Source: Lolium rigidum (lineage: Eukaryota > Streptophyta > Magnoliopsida > Poales > Poaceae). From it: DNA of 64,000 nt. The DNA lies in contig NC_061508.1 in the NCBI RefSeq assembly GCF_022539505.1, forward strand, positions 266,296,736 to 266,360,735, read 5' to 3'. The notes under the pieces were generated by a model. The model was given only the letters and a program-made list of their open reading frames with translations. It ran no database searches and was not told the origin of the DNA. Shown here in pieces: positions 1-10,781 of the stretch; the first letter of the stretch is position 1; each line of letters starts with the position of its first letter. Made by a program: the position numbers and the translations under genes.

Positions 1-850
1 TGACAAACATTTCAGAACAAATAAAAAAAGCACGGATTAGAAAACACAAATTTGTAGTATCCAAATTTCATACTCATTCCATTTTGAAAAGGATAATACT
101 GATTACTGGAATGATCTGAAACTGTTAACTGACAAAGATCTATTTGTTTGAGTAATAGCATAAGAGTACATTAGCTAGGCTCCATCTGGAAAAACAGAAA
201 TTATAGAATAGAACTACCTAGGGGAGGCACAAAGATTACTCTTGATAAAAATCATATGTCAAGGTCTAGTAAAGGAGGACTTGGGGGTATTGATGCCTTG
301 CTGCGGAGCTTACCGTGCATACATGTGAGGATCATGCCAAGGTCAATGGTGGGCGTAACGAGCACGCGCACGTCCGTGCTGGCCAGCGTCGTTAACCAAC
401 CGTATTCTCCGGGTTCAACTACAATAGTTAAACCAAAAAAAGCATGACACATTGTGTTATTTGCAAGGAATATGCAAAGCATGGAAGCCATTAAGCACAA
501 ATTGTGTTTACTAAATGAATGTCTGACCTACTGAAGCATCACAAATGACAAACATATGTGCCTATGCAGTTACTAAAAACTCCATTGCACTCAGAGTTGT
601 GTAGTCCTTGGCTATGCAAAGGTGTATGTAATACTACACAACTCCAACACTAACTCTGATACCACCAAGAAAAGAGGCATGTTAAATGGAGATCATGAGT
701 AGACCAAAATTCTAACTAGAAAGGGGCATGCTATAGTCATCGTATTCCCATAACCAGTCTCCTCCTAGCAGCAAACAAGGGCGGCTCTGCGATGACATTA
801 TTAGAACAAAAATATAAAGCAATGGCTCAGCTAGGCAACAGCACAAACAC

Positions 851-1552
851 TTAGTGAGCAACTAGTTTCCATGGAAAGGGACAAAGACCAACTAATCGGA
901 AATCGAGGAGCAAGACAAGTCGGAGATCGATCCACGTACCTCGCTCACCTTCGCGACTTTGGAGTGAGTGGAAACGGTGAGCGCGTCGGTGGGATGGGCG
1001 GAGAAGATCATGGTGGAGGAGACGTCTTTGGCGTCGGTGGGAGGGACCGCCCATAGCCTTGGTTGCAGCGACGAGCGGGGGCGGCCGCGCCGCGATCTGC
1101 GCGTCGATGCGGGGGTCCTGGTCGATGGGGTGGCGATGCGGAAGCAGGCGACGTTGGCCTCCACGACCTGGACATGTACGCCCAGACTCCACCGCGCTGC
1201 CCCCCCATAGCCCCCTATGGCCGCATCCGCCACCGACGACGCAGCGGCGGCTGCCCGAGCAGGGCATCCATGCCGGTGGAGCCACGGCGTGGTGCGGACG
1301 GGTGGGATGGCCTCGCGAGGCGGAGGTCCGACGGATGAAAGCCATCGCCGGAGCTCGATGGCGGCCGCATGCCAGAAACCCTAGCACATCGGGAACTCGA
1401 GAGAGGATGACGGTGCGGCCGCTAGGGTTTCTAGGTTTGGGGGCGGACGAGGTAGAGCTGGAAAACCAAATCGAGTTGGGGAAGGATACAGAGCTCATCG
1501 AGGCGGACGAAAGCCCCATCTCGCCGGCGCCGGAGGCGGACGAAAGCCCCAT
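851..1552 (-). CDS. Hypothetical GC-rich ORF, possibly a 5' exon
   Basis: I do not recognise this 233-residue frame. It starts with a true ATG at 1552 and lies in a GC-rich island (about 870-1730) flanked by AT-rich DNA, as the 5' exon of a grass gene would be. Its first residues come from a 33-bp tandem duplication at about 1502-1567, which gives MGLSSAS twice. Composition is Arg/Pro/Ser-rich without a domain, so the frame may be a GC artefact. Splice-donor-like GTGAGC and GTACGT sites occur near 935-950 on the minus strand. A possible downstream exon lies around 300-420, where a polypyrimidine/TAG acceptor precedes a short open stretch. A gene fragment captured by a transposon is equally possible. 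Confidence 0.25.
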   Translation of the reverse strand: MGLSSASGAGEMGLSSASMSSVSFPNSIWFSSSTSSAPKPRNPSGRTVILSRVPDVLGFLACGRHRAPAMAFIRRTSASRGHPTRPHHAVAPPAWMPCSGSRRCVVGGGCGHRGLWGGSAVESGRTCPGRGGQRRLLPHRHPIDQDPRIDAQIAARPPPLVAATKAMGGPSHRRQRRLLHHDLLRPSHRRAHRFHSLQSREGERGTWIDLRLVLLLDFRLVGLCPFPWKLVAH

Positions 1553-1759
1553 CTCGCCGGCGCCGAAGGCGGCCAGGAGAGAGCGGCGGCGCGGCTAGGC
1601 CATGGAGAGCTCAACGAGAGGAGGAGAGGGCGACGAGAGTGAGGTCGACTCGGGGTTGACCCGACCGAGCCGGACCGACTCGGTCGGACCAGGTTGGGCC
1701 GGGCCTGGTTGGCCAGGCCATTGGGCCAGCCCAACGGACCATTTGGTATATTTTTTTTA

Positions 1760-2140
1760 GGACAAAGCTTTTAAACATTTAAGTTGTTTTAAAAAAACAC
1801 ACAACCAATAAATAAAAGTGAGTATCAGCAAATGAACTCTATAATAAAAAATAATAGTTAAAATCAAAATACCAATAATATGAATTTTCCTCTAAATTTT
1901 AGAAGACAAATTTTAAATCTTAAACTATTAAGACCTAAATACGAAAAATATAATTTTCTTGTTTCTATTTTTCACATCAAGAAAGTAAATATTGCTTTGT
2001 ATTAAAATTTCATATAATACAACAATTGTTTCTTTGTGGTTATGTTTAATCATATGTAAACCCTAATTGATCATTACTTCTACATATAATTTCAAAACCT
2101 AGAAAAGAATTAAAAGATATACCCTTATTTCAAGGAAGCA
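1760..2140. other. AT-rich intergenic DNA
   Basis: I see only AT-rich sequence here, with no open frame of note, no RNA gene and no terminal repeats. Confidence 0.5.
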
Positions 2141-2142
2141 AA

Positions 2143-2512
2143 TTTGGTGCACATGAGCACCAGTGCTCTCACTTTTTAAAATATTTACAAACTGTATTTT
2201 TGTGTTCCAAAAAATCATCAAATTTATTCCATGAATACATACACATGTTCTGATTATTCATGCAAAGTTTCGGTAAAAATTACATTGTATTTTGACCTAC
2301 AGGAAAAAAACAAATTTGTGGCTACGTATAGAGGTATATATTTGTCAGAAATTTATTTTTTTTGTATAGGAAAAAATATAATATATTTTTCTCCAAAATT
2401 TTTGCCGTACCTTCAGAATGTTTGTATGTATGTGGGTATTTAATTTTATAATTTTTGAAATCCAAAAAGTATGATTTTTAGAAATCAGGAGCACTGGTGC
2501 TCATGTGCCAAA
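2143..2512. mobile_element. MITE with about 25-bp terminal inverted repeats
   Basis: The left end reads TTTGGTGCACATGAGCACC and continues to CAGTGCTC. The right end, reverse-complemented, reads TTTGGCACATGAGCACC and continues to CAGTGCTC. The inverted repeats are therefore about 25 bp and differ by one indel. The roughly 370-bp interior is AT-rich and non-coding. I could not find a convincing target-site duplication, so the superfamily is left open (Mutator-type is possible). Confidence 0.65.
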
Positions 2513-3850
2513 TACACTTTTCGTTATTTCAACTACTATTTAAAACCCTTAATTGCATTTACCTTATTTATCATTTATTTTAAATGATAAAAAATATTAT
2601 AAATGCCTGACTCAATAATAACTTGAACTTAGGATTTACTGAATTCAATTTGCTCATCAATTTATTATATAACAAATAGGAAATCCTAATTCCATAATTC
2701 CAAATGCAACCCTAATTCTATTAGGAATAAAACCCTAACTCCATCATTTTTTGTGAAACTCTAAAATCCTAGGAATTGTGAAATGCGATCATATGAACTT
2801 AACATTCACTCATAGATCTATAATTAGCAACTAAATAAATATTCTTGTTCTCATAAAATAGTAGAAGCCATATTGAGAACAAGCAAGTGCGTGTATGTTT
2901 GCCCTACTCCAGAGCCCTCCACGATAGACACCTCGCGGAAAGGGTTACTAGTTTTTATTGGTCGTAATATGCGATAACTCTCCTCTCGCACACTATCTCT
3001 CCTTCACACGCAACATCTCCCCCTCCCGATGGCACACCGCCGCCGCTGCTCCATCCCTTCCCGGGCGCAGCAGCCCCTCCATCGTCTCTCCACAGGTGCA
3101 TCATCCTCCCAGCTCCTCCCACTCCTCCACGCATCCCCGCCCTCCCAGTCTCGCATCCTCAATCCAGTACTCATGCATGAGAACTTGTTTGCCCCATCCA
3201 AGTAGGTTGTAGTGACAGGGAAAGGCGGCGAGGGGTCGAGGCCATTGGCGCCTGGATCTCCGGCGGCGTAACCGACAGAGTCCATTTTTCTTGTATTTAC
3301 TTGCAGTTATAAATATTCGGCAAGTGCTCGGCTCAGCTACTCATGTGCACAATATATTACTCTCCTTTTGTAGAAACACAAAGTTGTTTGTCCTAAAGTT
3401 TTATTCATTAGAAGAAGTAATACCAGAATGCCCTTTTTCTGCCCCCGATTGGTGACATAACTCACTGTTATGATAGACCAAGGTCACCTATCAGACATAG
3501 TCGATTCATATAATTAGAATACAGAGAACTATTTTGCAGCTTTCCATTTATTTCTTGTGTTGATATTATAGTATGTTCATTTGGAACTGCAAGATATGAA
3601 TGAATTTGCTCATCTCACCTTTCCTTTTTTAACAATACTATTGTAAAGCATATGAGATGAATGGAGTTGATTCAACTGTTTTGATCAAGATATATCCAAT
3701 GCAGGAGTACATAAGTCTCAACTTTGTTGAGATCATCAACTAGTGGGGGCAACTAGCTAGTTCAGATTATCAAGTAAACTTGTTCAGGTTAAACTTGTTA
3801 CTGCCCCAATAGGTGTATAGCAATTGGGGCACTAGTCAAACTGCCCCAAT
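2513..3850. other. Intergenic; pyrimidine-rich possible leader near 2970-3190
   Basis: Mostly AT-rich DNA. A CT-rich GC island at 2970-3290 resembles a plant 5' leader, but its short frames (84 and 93 residues on opposite strands) have no recognisable domain. Two isolated units of the palindromic repeat that forms the array at 4751-5161 occur at about 3800-3860. Confidence 0.35.
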
Positions 3851-3857
3851 TGGTGTA

Positions 3858-4152
3858 TAGCAGTTGCAACTAATAATGAATATGAATCTAAAAAGATTCT
3901 GATGCTAATTCAAAACCCTATAGCGCAAAAAAGAGAGGGAGAGACCATAGAGCAAATCGATACAGGGCTATGTTGAATAAGGGAGAGAGGTGAATCGGAT
4001 GTGAAGCAAATATGTAGCAGTTGCAACTACTGAATATGAATATAAAAAGATTCTGACGCTAATGCAAAACGCTATAGCGCAAAAAAAAGAGGGAGAGACC
4101 ATAGCGCAAATCGATACAGGGCTATGTTGAATAAGGGAGAGAGGTGAATCGG
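3858..4152. repeat. Tandem duplication, two units of about 140 bp
   Basis: Unit 1 (3858-3998) and unit 2 (4015-4152) both start TAGCAGTTGCAACTA and end GAGAGAGGTGAATCGG. They differ at a handful of positions. The second unit stops two bases short of the donor site of the exon described at 4160-4479. Confidence 0.85.
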
Positions 4153-4159
4153 AACATAC

Positions 4160-4479
4160 TTCCCCCCCTCGTCGACGATATTCTCGTCGAAGGTCGGCGG
4201 CGGCGGTTCAAAGATGAGTTCAACCTCGTCCTCATCATCTAGGGGATGCTTCCCAAGAGAGTGGACCCATCTACCAACAGCATCAGATGCCGATGAGCGA
4301 CCGATGGCCCGACCTTCGGCAATGGCCTCTGCTTCGTCTTTGGCATCCGCTGCGGCGATGATCGCCGCCGTTGCGGCCATGCGTGTTGCGGTCGCGGCTC
4401 TAGACACCTCCTCTGCGGCTAAGGCCAGCCGCGCGGCTTTCGCTTTCGCTGCGTTGACGGCGTCGGTTGGGCTCTCCAT
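4160..4479 (-). CDS. Uncharacterised Ala-rich protein, first exon
   Basis: ATG is at 4479, and the frame stays open through about 106 codons to a consensus donor (GAA|GTATGT, plus-strand 4154-4159). Residues 1-60 are Ala/Lys/Glu-rich and strongly helical, for example AAKAKAARLALAAEEVSRA. They are followed by DDEDEVELIFEPPPPTFDE, an acidic and proline stretch. A pyrimidine-rich leader with CCCTCTC lies directly upstream. I do not recognise the family. The exon lies between the CACTA-type terminus at 5271 with its repeat array and the duplicated repeat at 3858-4152, and is transcribed away from that terminus. It may therefore be a transposon-borne ORF rather than a host gene. No second exon was identified. 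Confidence 0.35.
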
Positions 4480-4750
4480 CGGTGGAATGGGAAGGGGAAG
4501 CGAAGAGAGGGTTTTTTCCTAGTCCGTGGAGAGAGGGAGAAGTGTGGACGTGAAATGGATAACTGACGATATTTCAAGATTTGGGAGACATAGCACGAAC
4601 GGGCAGATGACAGCGTGTGGGTGCATTACCTCATACTGCCTCTGTCCTAGAAAGAGCGTACGTGTGGGTTTTCAAGGCATATTAAGGATTTTAATATTAC
4701 ATTGGGAAACTGTCATCGACCATCACTTTCCTCTTCAACTTTTCCACCGA

Positions 4751-5161
4751 TAGGTGTATAGCAATTGTGGCACTAGTCAAACTGCCCCAATAGGTATATA
4801 GCAATTGGGGCACTTTTTGAAACTGCCCCAATATGTGGATACCAATTGGGGCACTAGTCAAACTGCCCCAATAGGTGTATACCAATTGGGGCACTTCTCC
4901 AAACTGCCCCAATAGGTGTATATCTATTGGGGCACTTCTCAAAACTGCCCCAATAGGTGTATACCTATTGGGGCACTTCTCAAAACTGCCCCAATAGGTG
5001 TATACCTATTGGGGCACTTCTCAAAACTGCCCCAATAGGTATATACCTATTGGGGCACTTGTCCAAACTGCCCCAATAGGTGTATACCTATTGGGGCACT
5101 TCTCAAAATTGCCCCAATAGGTGTATACCTATTGGGGCACTTCTCAAAACTGCCCCAATAG
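4751..5161. repeat. 41-bp tandem array, ten units, each palindromic
   Basis: The period is 41 bp. The core is GCCCCAATAGGTGTATACC followed by TATTGGGGC, in which 11-bp arms (CCCCAATAGGT/ACCTATTGGGG) flank GTAT. Units near the left edge have imperfect arms (AGCAATTG, ACCAATTG), and units from about 4930 rightward are nearly identical. The array lies just inside a CACTA-type terminus at 5271 and behaves like the subterminal repeats of that transposon class. Confidence 0.92.
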
Positions 5162-5271
5162 GTAGGGTATTAGAGGCATTTTGGCAAAAGTGCCTCTAAA
5201 AGGGGTATTTAGGGGCACTTTGAAAAGTGCCCCAGGGCAAAGTGCCCCTAAATCCCTACCGTGTAGTAGTG
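5162..5271. mobile_element. CACTA-type right terminus (partial element)
   Basis: The end reads CTACCGTGTAGTAGTG, so the inverse begins CACTACTACACGG, the CACTA superfamily hallmark. It is preceded by internal inverted motifs (AAGTGCCCC/GGGGCACTT). With the 41-bp array it forms one end of a CACTA element. I found no partner terminus to the left, so the element is truncated or rearranged. Confidence 0.6.
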
Positions 5272-5277
5272 TCATAT

Positions 5278-5425
5278 CGATCGATGATTTCTCCCCACAT
5301 GTTAGGCGACCTAGAGCAAGCGCGCGCACATGCACGAGCAGGCATAGTGCTTTCGGCTGAGGAAGCAGCACAGCAAAGAAATACGACGAATCCGGTGAAA
5401 TGCATAGTGCTTTCCGTAGTCATCC
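5278..5425. repeat. Segmental duplication, left copy, block 1
   Basis: This block is homologous to about 24048-24187. Shared runs include CCCCACATGTTAGGCGACC and TAGAGCAAGC, followed by GTGAAATGCATAG and CATCCAA. It starts directly after the CACTA terminus at 5271. Further collinear blocks follow at 7125-7171, 10878-11040 and 14975-15150, and all match the short interval 24048-24650. Confidence 0.8.
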
Positions 5426-5581
5426 AAAAAAAAAAAAAATTAACAAGGTTTGCCACGGTTTCATTAATGAAACCACAAGTCTTGTACAAAACCTAAAGTC
5501 CTATTTGACTTGCAGATATGAAAATCGCAGGATTACAAAGGCATGCCCATTACGATCATATATAAATTTATGTGAAGCAAA

Positions 5582-6911
5582 CACTACTAGGAAAACCCTC
5601 ATCTGTGGCGCACTTTTCTTTTTTTAGTTTTATGTGGCGCATACTCCGTGCGCCATAGACGTCACGCCACTATTTTTTTTCTGTGGCGCATATCTACATG
5701 AGCCACATAATTTTCAAACATCTATGGCGCACTAGGCAGGCATGCGTCACAAAAACTTTTCTGTGGTGCACCCAGCGGTGGTGTGCCACATAATTTTTTT
5801 GATTTTTTTTAAAAATGGCGGCCAGATCTAGATCTGAGCTGGAATTTCGACGGATTTTTTTTTAAAATTTGCCGGAGGCCGCCGGGGTGGGTGGATGGAG
5901 GAGGACGAGGAGGCTGGCCGGAGGGGATCACCGGAGAGGGTAGGAGGAGAAGGCCAACCGGAGGGGGTCCCCGGAGGTGGGGGAGGAGGGGGTCACCGGA
6001 GGAGGAGGCCGCCAGAGGAGGAGGAGGAGGTCGCCGAAGGAGGAGGTGGTGGTCACCAGAGGAGGAGGAGGTCGGGTGGTTGAGGTGGTCGCCGGGTGAA
6101 GGGAGAAGAAGGAAGGAGAAGAAGGGGTAGTGAAAGTGGAGGAGAAGTGGAGGAGAGAAGGAGGGAGGAGGAGAAAAGAGAGAGGGAGAAGGGCGCCGCC
6201 GGATTTCAAATTTTGGCCTAACAATTCTGTGGCGCATGTGCATACATGGTGCGCCACAGGTATTTTTTTCGAATTTATTATTTTTGAAGGAAAAAATCTT
6301 TAATTTGCCCTAACTTTTTACTCTTTTTGAATTTGTCGATTCTATAAATTTCAGAACCGCCTTCGATGTGCAATTTGGATGTAGAATTTTCTCCCGCCCA
6401 TTTTGATATATTAAGGGTATTTTTCCGACTTCGTATGCAACCAGAAAAGCCATTTGAAGATTTCATGATCTTTTTTTTGCAATATACATCGAAATTCTTG
6501 TTTTCTAGTTTTTCCTACAAGTATACCACTTAATATAAGTACAGTTCAAACGAATTTTTTTTTGAAGTTTTTATATTTTTCTTTGATTTTTGAACACTAA
6601 AAGGCAATCCGAGGGAAGGTGCGTGGACAGTTAAAAAATTTCTGTGGCGCATGTAGCTCCATGCGCCACCGAAGAAAGCCGACATTTCTGTTGCGCATCA
6701 GGATTGGTCAACCTAATAATTGGCTGTGCATGGAGATTTGGTGCGCCATAGAAATTCCAAATTCTGTGGTGCATGGAGAGTTGGTGCGCCACCGAAATTC
6801 CAAATTTAGTGGCGCACGTGCCTGGGTGCACCACAATTTTTTTGTAGCGACGCATTGTTATTTGATGCGCCACATAATACATTCCTATCTATAAGGGTTT
6901 TCCTATTAGTG
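5582..6911. mobile_element. Non-autonomous CACTA element (copy 1), TSD AAA
   Basis: The termini are CACTACTAGGAAAACCC (5582) and, inverted, CACTAATAGGAAAACCC (6911). They are flanked by the 3-bp duplication AAA at 5579-5581 and 6912-6914. Subterminal zones carry many direct and inverted TGTGGCGCA/TGCGCCACA motifs, the expected transposase-binding repeats. The core includes a purine-rich GGAGGAGGA tract (5890-6190) whose long frames are compositional artefacts. There is no transposase. Confidence 0.9.
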
Positions 6912-7124
6912 AAAATTTATTTAATTTCACCATAGGAAAAAGCAAAAAGTTCTCAAAAAGAAGTAAGAGTGGATACTAGATTTTCTATGATAGTGCAAAG
7001 GATTGCTTGGACAAAATTTCTATGAGAATCAATCTCAGAAATAAAACAACCACCGTAGAAAATCTCATAATCCTACAAGTTTTCTATAGAAATCCTTTAA
7101 ACCAAGCAGGCCATAAAAACCAAT

Positions 7125-7171
7125 CGTCCAAAGTGTTGGCAAAAGGTGTAAACCGAACAAAGCAAGGTGCT
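7125..7171. repeat. Segmental duplication, left copy, block 2
   Basis: The sequence GTGTTGGCAAAAGGTGTAAA, continuing to GGTGCTT, is collinear with GATGTTGGCCAAAGCTGGAAA, continuing to GGTGCTT, at about 24190-24232. The Harbinger-like element at 7174 is inserted at the end of this block. Confidence 0.7.
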
Positions 7172-7297
7172 TAGAGCATCTCTAGCTGAGCACGTAAAAG
7201 GCCCAAAACCGAAAAATAACCGCCAATTAACGGGTTTGGGCCGAAAAAGGCCGCCGATCACTGATCGTAAACGAGGCAAAACTGAAAATATTTTTTC

Positions 7298-7365
7298 GGG
7301 CTGCGTTCGGTTCGCTCCGTCGGCCTGTATTTGTAGGGGCCGGCGGAGCGAACCGAACGCAGCCC
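7298..7365. repeat. Hairpin, 28-bp arms
   Basis: The left arm (7298-7325) begins GGGCTGCGTTCGGTTCGCTC, and the right arm (7338-7365) ends GAGCGAACCGAACGCAGCCC. There is one mismatch in 28 bp and the loop is 12 bases. It lies about 115 bp upstream of the ORF1 start inside the Harbinger-like element. It may be a foldback, a small-RNA precursor or a regulatory palindrome. Confidence 0.85.
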
Positions 7366-7479
7366 GAATACAATCCCTAGTTTGCGCGCGAGGGAACTTT
7401 CAGCTCCTCCCAACCGCCGCCGCTGCCGATCTGTGCGCCCTCACCTTCCTCTGCGCCGCCACCCTCCGATTTCTCCCCG

Positions 7480-8492
7480 ATGAGTCTCGAATCGACCCCA
7501 CCGGCCGCCGTTGGTACCTCGCAAGCGCCGCCACCCTCTCCCGTGGTCGACGGAGCTTCCGCCGCTCCACCAACCACCCCGGCAACCCCTGCCATCCCTG
7601 CCACCCCCGCGGAGGAAGCTACTACGGTCTCGACGACGAGCGGGGTGGAGCGGTGGCGCGCGGGAACGCATTTGGTACCGCAATCCGCTGCCGCCGCGTC
7701 GACCGGTGATGTCTCGGCGGTGGCAACGAAGGCGAAGGCACCCCGTGCGAGACCGGAGAGTACGGGTCCCAAAAGGACGAAAGTGAAGGCGGCGACGAGC
7801 CATGGCGCCCCGCGTCCGGTCCCCTCCACGCCAACGCCAACGCCGTCTCCGGAGGAAGCAACCGCGAACGTCGCCCAGGACGTGCTCGACGAGGGGTCAA
7901 CAAGGTACACATGAACTATTCCTCCATTTTTTTGATTGCGAGTAGATACTGAGGCCTCGTCCGATTAGGAACGAGAACGCCTCCTACATGGAGATGTTGG
8001 AGGATGTGGACATTAACCCACTCCCTCCGTTCGGCAATGGGATGGGCGGAGATGAGAACGACTGCGGGGACGAGGTGGAAGAAGGGGAAGAAGGGAACGA
8101 AGGGGGCGAAGTGGAAGATGAAGGGGACAAGGGTGTGGTGGAGGTCACGGCCGATGGAAATAGGAAGAAGAGGCGGGCCAACAACTACACGGATTGAAGA
8201 CGCCACCTTGTGCCGAGCTTGGGCCTCCGTGGGGATGGATGCCGTCTCCGGCACCGATCAAACAAGGAATCGGTACTGGCAACGCATCGAGGACAAGTTC
8301 CATAAGCTGATGCCGCACGTTCGCCATCATGTCGATCGCACATACCGATCCCTCCAAGGTCGCTGGGACGCGATCAAACCAGCTTGCAGCCTGTGGGCAG
8401 CAGCAATGGACCAAGTGGTGTCCAATCCTCCTAGCGGCGCAACTGTCGACGAATATGTGAGTGCATATTTGGTAAATCTAATTGTAGTTTAG
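7480..8492 (+). pseudogene. PIF/Harbinger ORF1-like (Myb/SANT-type) gene, disrupted
   Basis: Three consecutive frames belong together. First, 7480-7914 from an ATG is Pro/Ala/Thr-rich (144 residues). Second, 7988-8197 holds an acidic stretch and a basic KKRRANNYT motif. Third, about 8204-8490 contains WASVGMDAVSGTDQTRNRYW, then RTYRSLQGRWDAIKPAC and SGATVDEY. The last part matches the trihelix/Myb-like plus NAM-associated organisation of proteins encoded beside PIF/Harbinger transposases and of their domesticated relatives. An intron may join the first two parts (a donor-like AAGGTACAC is near 7902). At least one frame change near 8195 separates the second and third parts. The family-typical C-terminus (HCYEELK...KW) is absent, so the copy is truncated. 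The DNA-binding role is inferred from the family. Confidence 0.65.
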
Positions 8493-9301
8493 CTTTGGTG
8501 ACATATTGATGATTTCTTGGTTCATTTTACAGTTTTTACGGGTTCTGCGCCAACCATTTTACGATCCGAATACGCGAGTTCGGTGAACTGAACTCGCCTT
8601 TTTCAGTTCGCGTTTTTACGGGCTCTGCTAGAGATGCTCTCAGACATGCACTACATCGAGGCATTAGTTTACGACATATGACGGAAAAAAACGCCTCGCG
8701 CCCGTGTCGCTCCCTAGGGCGACACCGGGGCGATACCGCGCCGCCGCCGCCTACAGCCCCCGCCGCCTGCTCCTCTAGCCGTCGGCCCTTGCCGCGGTGG
8801 CGGCGGGCCCAGCCCCCGAAGGTGGACTGGGTGGTGGACGCCGGAGATCGGCGCCATGGCTGCTAGGGCAGTGGTGGCGGCTCATCTGCGTGCAGCGACC
8901 AAGGCGGCGCCCCTGGCCGGGGTGGTGGCGGAGACTCTCCTCCGGCGGCGCCTTGTCCGGTGGTGAAGATCTGGGCCAGATTGGGTGGCGTTGGGGAAAA
9001 CTCCAGATCTTGATCTGGGTTATTCCCGTGCTGCCTATCCGGTCTTCTTCGCTGCATGGTTGGGCCGGTTCTGCTCGGGGTCGACCCTGCTTGGTCGTCG
9101 CAGTTCTCTTTGCTGCCTCTTGGCCGCTGGTAGAGTGCGGCATCCGCGGCGGAGCAGGTTGCTGGCGGGCGGCGGCGAGGGGGCCTGCCGTTCTGCCTAA
9201 TAAAGGTGGCAGTCCTAGGGTTTCTCTCGCACCAAGTGAAGATCGTTCAGAAGCTTCTTCCCACCGAGCTTGCTGGATTGTCGTGTTCCGGAAGGTCCTG
9301 C

Positions 9302-10011
9302 CACTAGTAGGGTTACTCTTTTGGAATTTTGGGATTCTAAAAATTTTCCAACCGGGCAAGCCCAGGTGAATTCGGATGTAGAATTTTCGTGGGAACATTT
9401 TGATATATTATGTGTTTTTTTCGAGTTCGTATGCAACCAGAAATCCAGTTTGATGATTTTCCCACGCAATTTTGCAAAAAAAGTCGAAATTATTGTTTGT
9501 TAATTCTCAGTGGTAAAAGATGACATAATACATAGGCATCTTGAAGGGATTTATTTTTTGAAATTTTTATCTATTTTTTTTATTTTTTACGAGAGGTTAA
9601 AAAGGCGATCCACGGGGGGGGGGGGTGGGGTTGCATGGAACTCATGTGCGCCACGTAAATAATGCTTTATGTGGCGCACCATCCCACGTGCGCCACAGAA
9701 AGTCTTAGTTCGGTGGCGCACCAGGAACAATGCGCCACGAAAGTCTTGATTCGGTGGCGCACCGGGCCGATGCGCCACGAATGTCTTATTTACGTGGCGC
9801 ACGTGATCTCGTGCGCCACGTAAATAGTGAAACCAATGATTGGGGTTGGCCCCACCAAATTTCTGTGGCGCATGGATCCCTGGTGCGCCACAAAATTAAG
9901 CTATTTCTGTGGCGCACCGTGTCTGGTGCGCCACAAAATAACTTTCTGTGGCGCATTTTAAACGGTGCGCCACAGAACTAAGCATCGCCTATAAGGGTTT
10001 TCCTACTAGTG
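9302..10011. mobile_element. Non-autonomous CACTA element (copy 2), TSD TGC, nested
   Basis: The left terminus is CACTAGTAGGGTTACTC and the right terminus, inverted, is CACTAGTAGGAAAACCC. The duplication TGC flanks it at 9299-9301 and 10012-10014. It is the same family as the element at 5582-6911: both share the core GGATGTAGAATTTTC and the run TTCGTATGCAACCAGAAA, as well as TGTGGCGCAC subterminal motifs. It is inserted in the non-LTR element. Confidence 0.88.
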
Positions 10012-10636
10012 TGCCGGCGAAATTCATTGTGCGATCAATGCCTGAAGATTGCTGGATTGGCTGTTTTCGGTCGAGCGCACCCATGTTTTATCTGACCGTT
10101 TGGTTTCGAGAGGAGCGCTTCAAGCTCGCTGGTTGTTAATATCATGGAGCTTGTTTTCTTTCCATGGTGCTGGCGGAGAAGGTCATGAAAGTCAAGATTG
10201 GTGGAAGAGCAATGGTGGTCGAATCTTGGTGGTGAGATGGCACTGGCTTTGTGTTCCGGGCTTCACAGCAGCGGTATGAAAGTGAGGGCGACAACACAGG
10301 TGAAGTTCAGAGTCCTACCTTTCAGGGTGAAAACCCAAGGTCTGGCCTTAACTGGTTGTGCCTGACAATGACCTTGTTGGAGGTATTGTTTTGAGAGCGG
10401 GGACTATCTTCAGGATGAAAACCTAAGATCTTTGATCGGGCGACGACGGTGTTAGAGCACTGTTCCCTTCTTGAAGGCATCGTTTTTGGAGAGTCTGTAT
10501 TTCAGGTGTTGTCTTGGCGGTGGATGTATTGCTGTTGTTAGGCCCGAGATACTGTAGCGGGACATTTATTTCTTAGTTTTCTTTTTTCTTTTTTTGGCTG
10601 TGTGCATCCGTAGTGCCATTAGGGTGGTGCGTTGTT

Positions 10637-10781
10637 TTTTTGAAAGGAATACAGTAGGGGAAGCCCCTACAGTGTTTTTTTAATAATAAGAACCCAATTC
10701 TGCGTCCATGGGGACTTGAACCTGGGTGGCTGGGTTGTACATCCACTTCCCTAACCAAATGAGCTAGGCTCACTTCTTTAA
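10637..10781 (-). mobile_element. Au-type SINE, TSD 16 bp, nested
   Basis: On the minus strand it has a tRNA-like A box (GAGCCTAGCTCATTTGGTTA) and a B box (GGTTCAAGTCCCC). It ends CTTCCCCTACTGTATTCC then TTTCAAAAAAA, which I recognise as the Au SINE of grasses. Perfect duplications AGGGTGGTGCGTTGTT flank it at 10621-10636 and 10782-10797. It sits in the 3' region of the non-LTR element. Confidence 0.9.

Larger units (their letters stand above)
7174..8639 (+). mobile_element. PIF/Harbinger-like element with ORF1 relic
   Basis: Inverted termini are GAGCATCTCTAGCTGAGCAC and GAGCATCTCTAGCAGAGCCC, each continuing CGTAAAA. They differ by two bases over about 26 bp. The flanks are TTA (7171-7173) and TCA (8640-8642), a one-base-decayed TTA target duplication typical of PIF/Harbinger. 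The element carries an ORF1-like gene but no DDE transposase, so it is non-autonomous. A 28-bp-arm hairpin lies at 7298-7365. Confidence 0.8.

Noticed and set aside
4750..5165. CRISPR-like array
   Set aside because: Units are contiguous 41-bp palindromes with no unique spacers, in plant nuclear DNA beside a CACTA terminus.
5809..6257. Several 60-144-codon frames on both strands
   Set aside because: They arise from a GGAGGA-type purine tract inside the CACTA MITE and have no domain or context.
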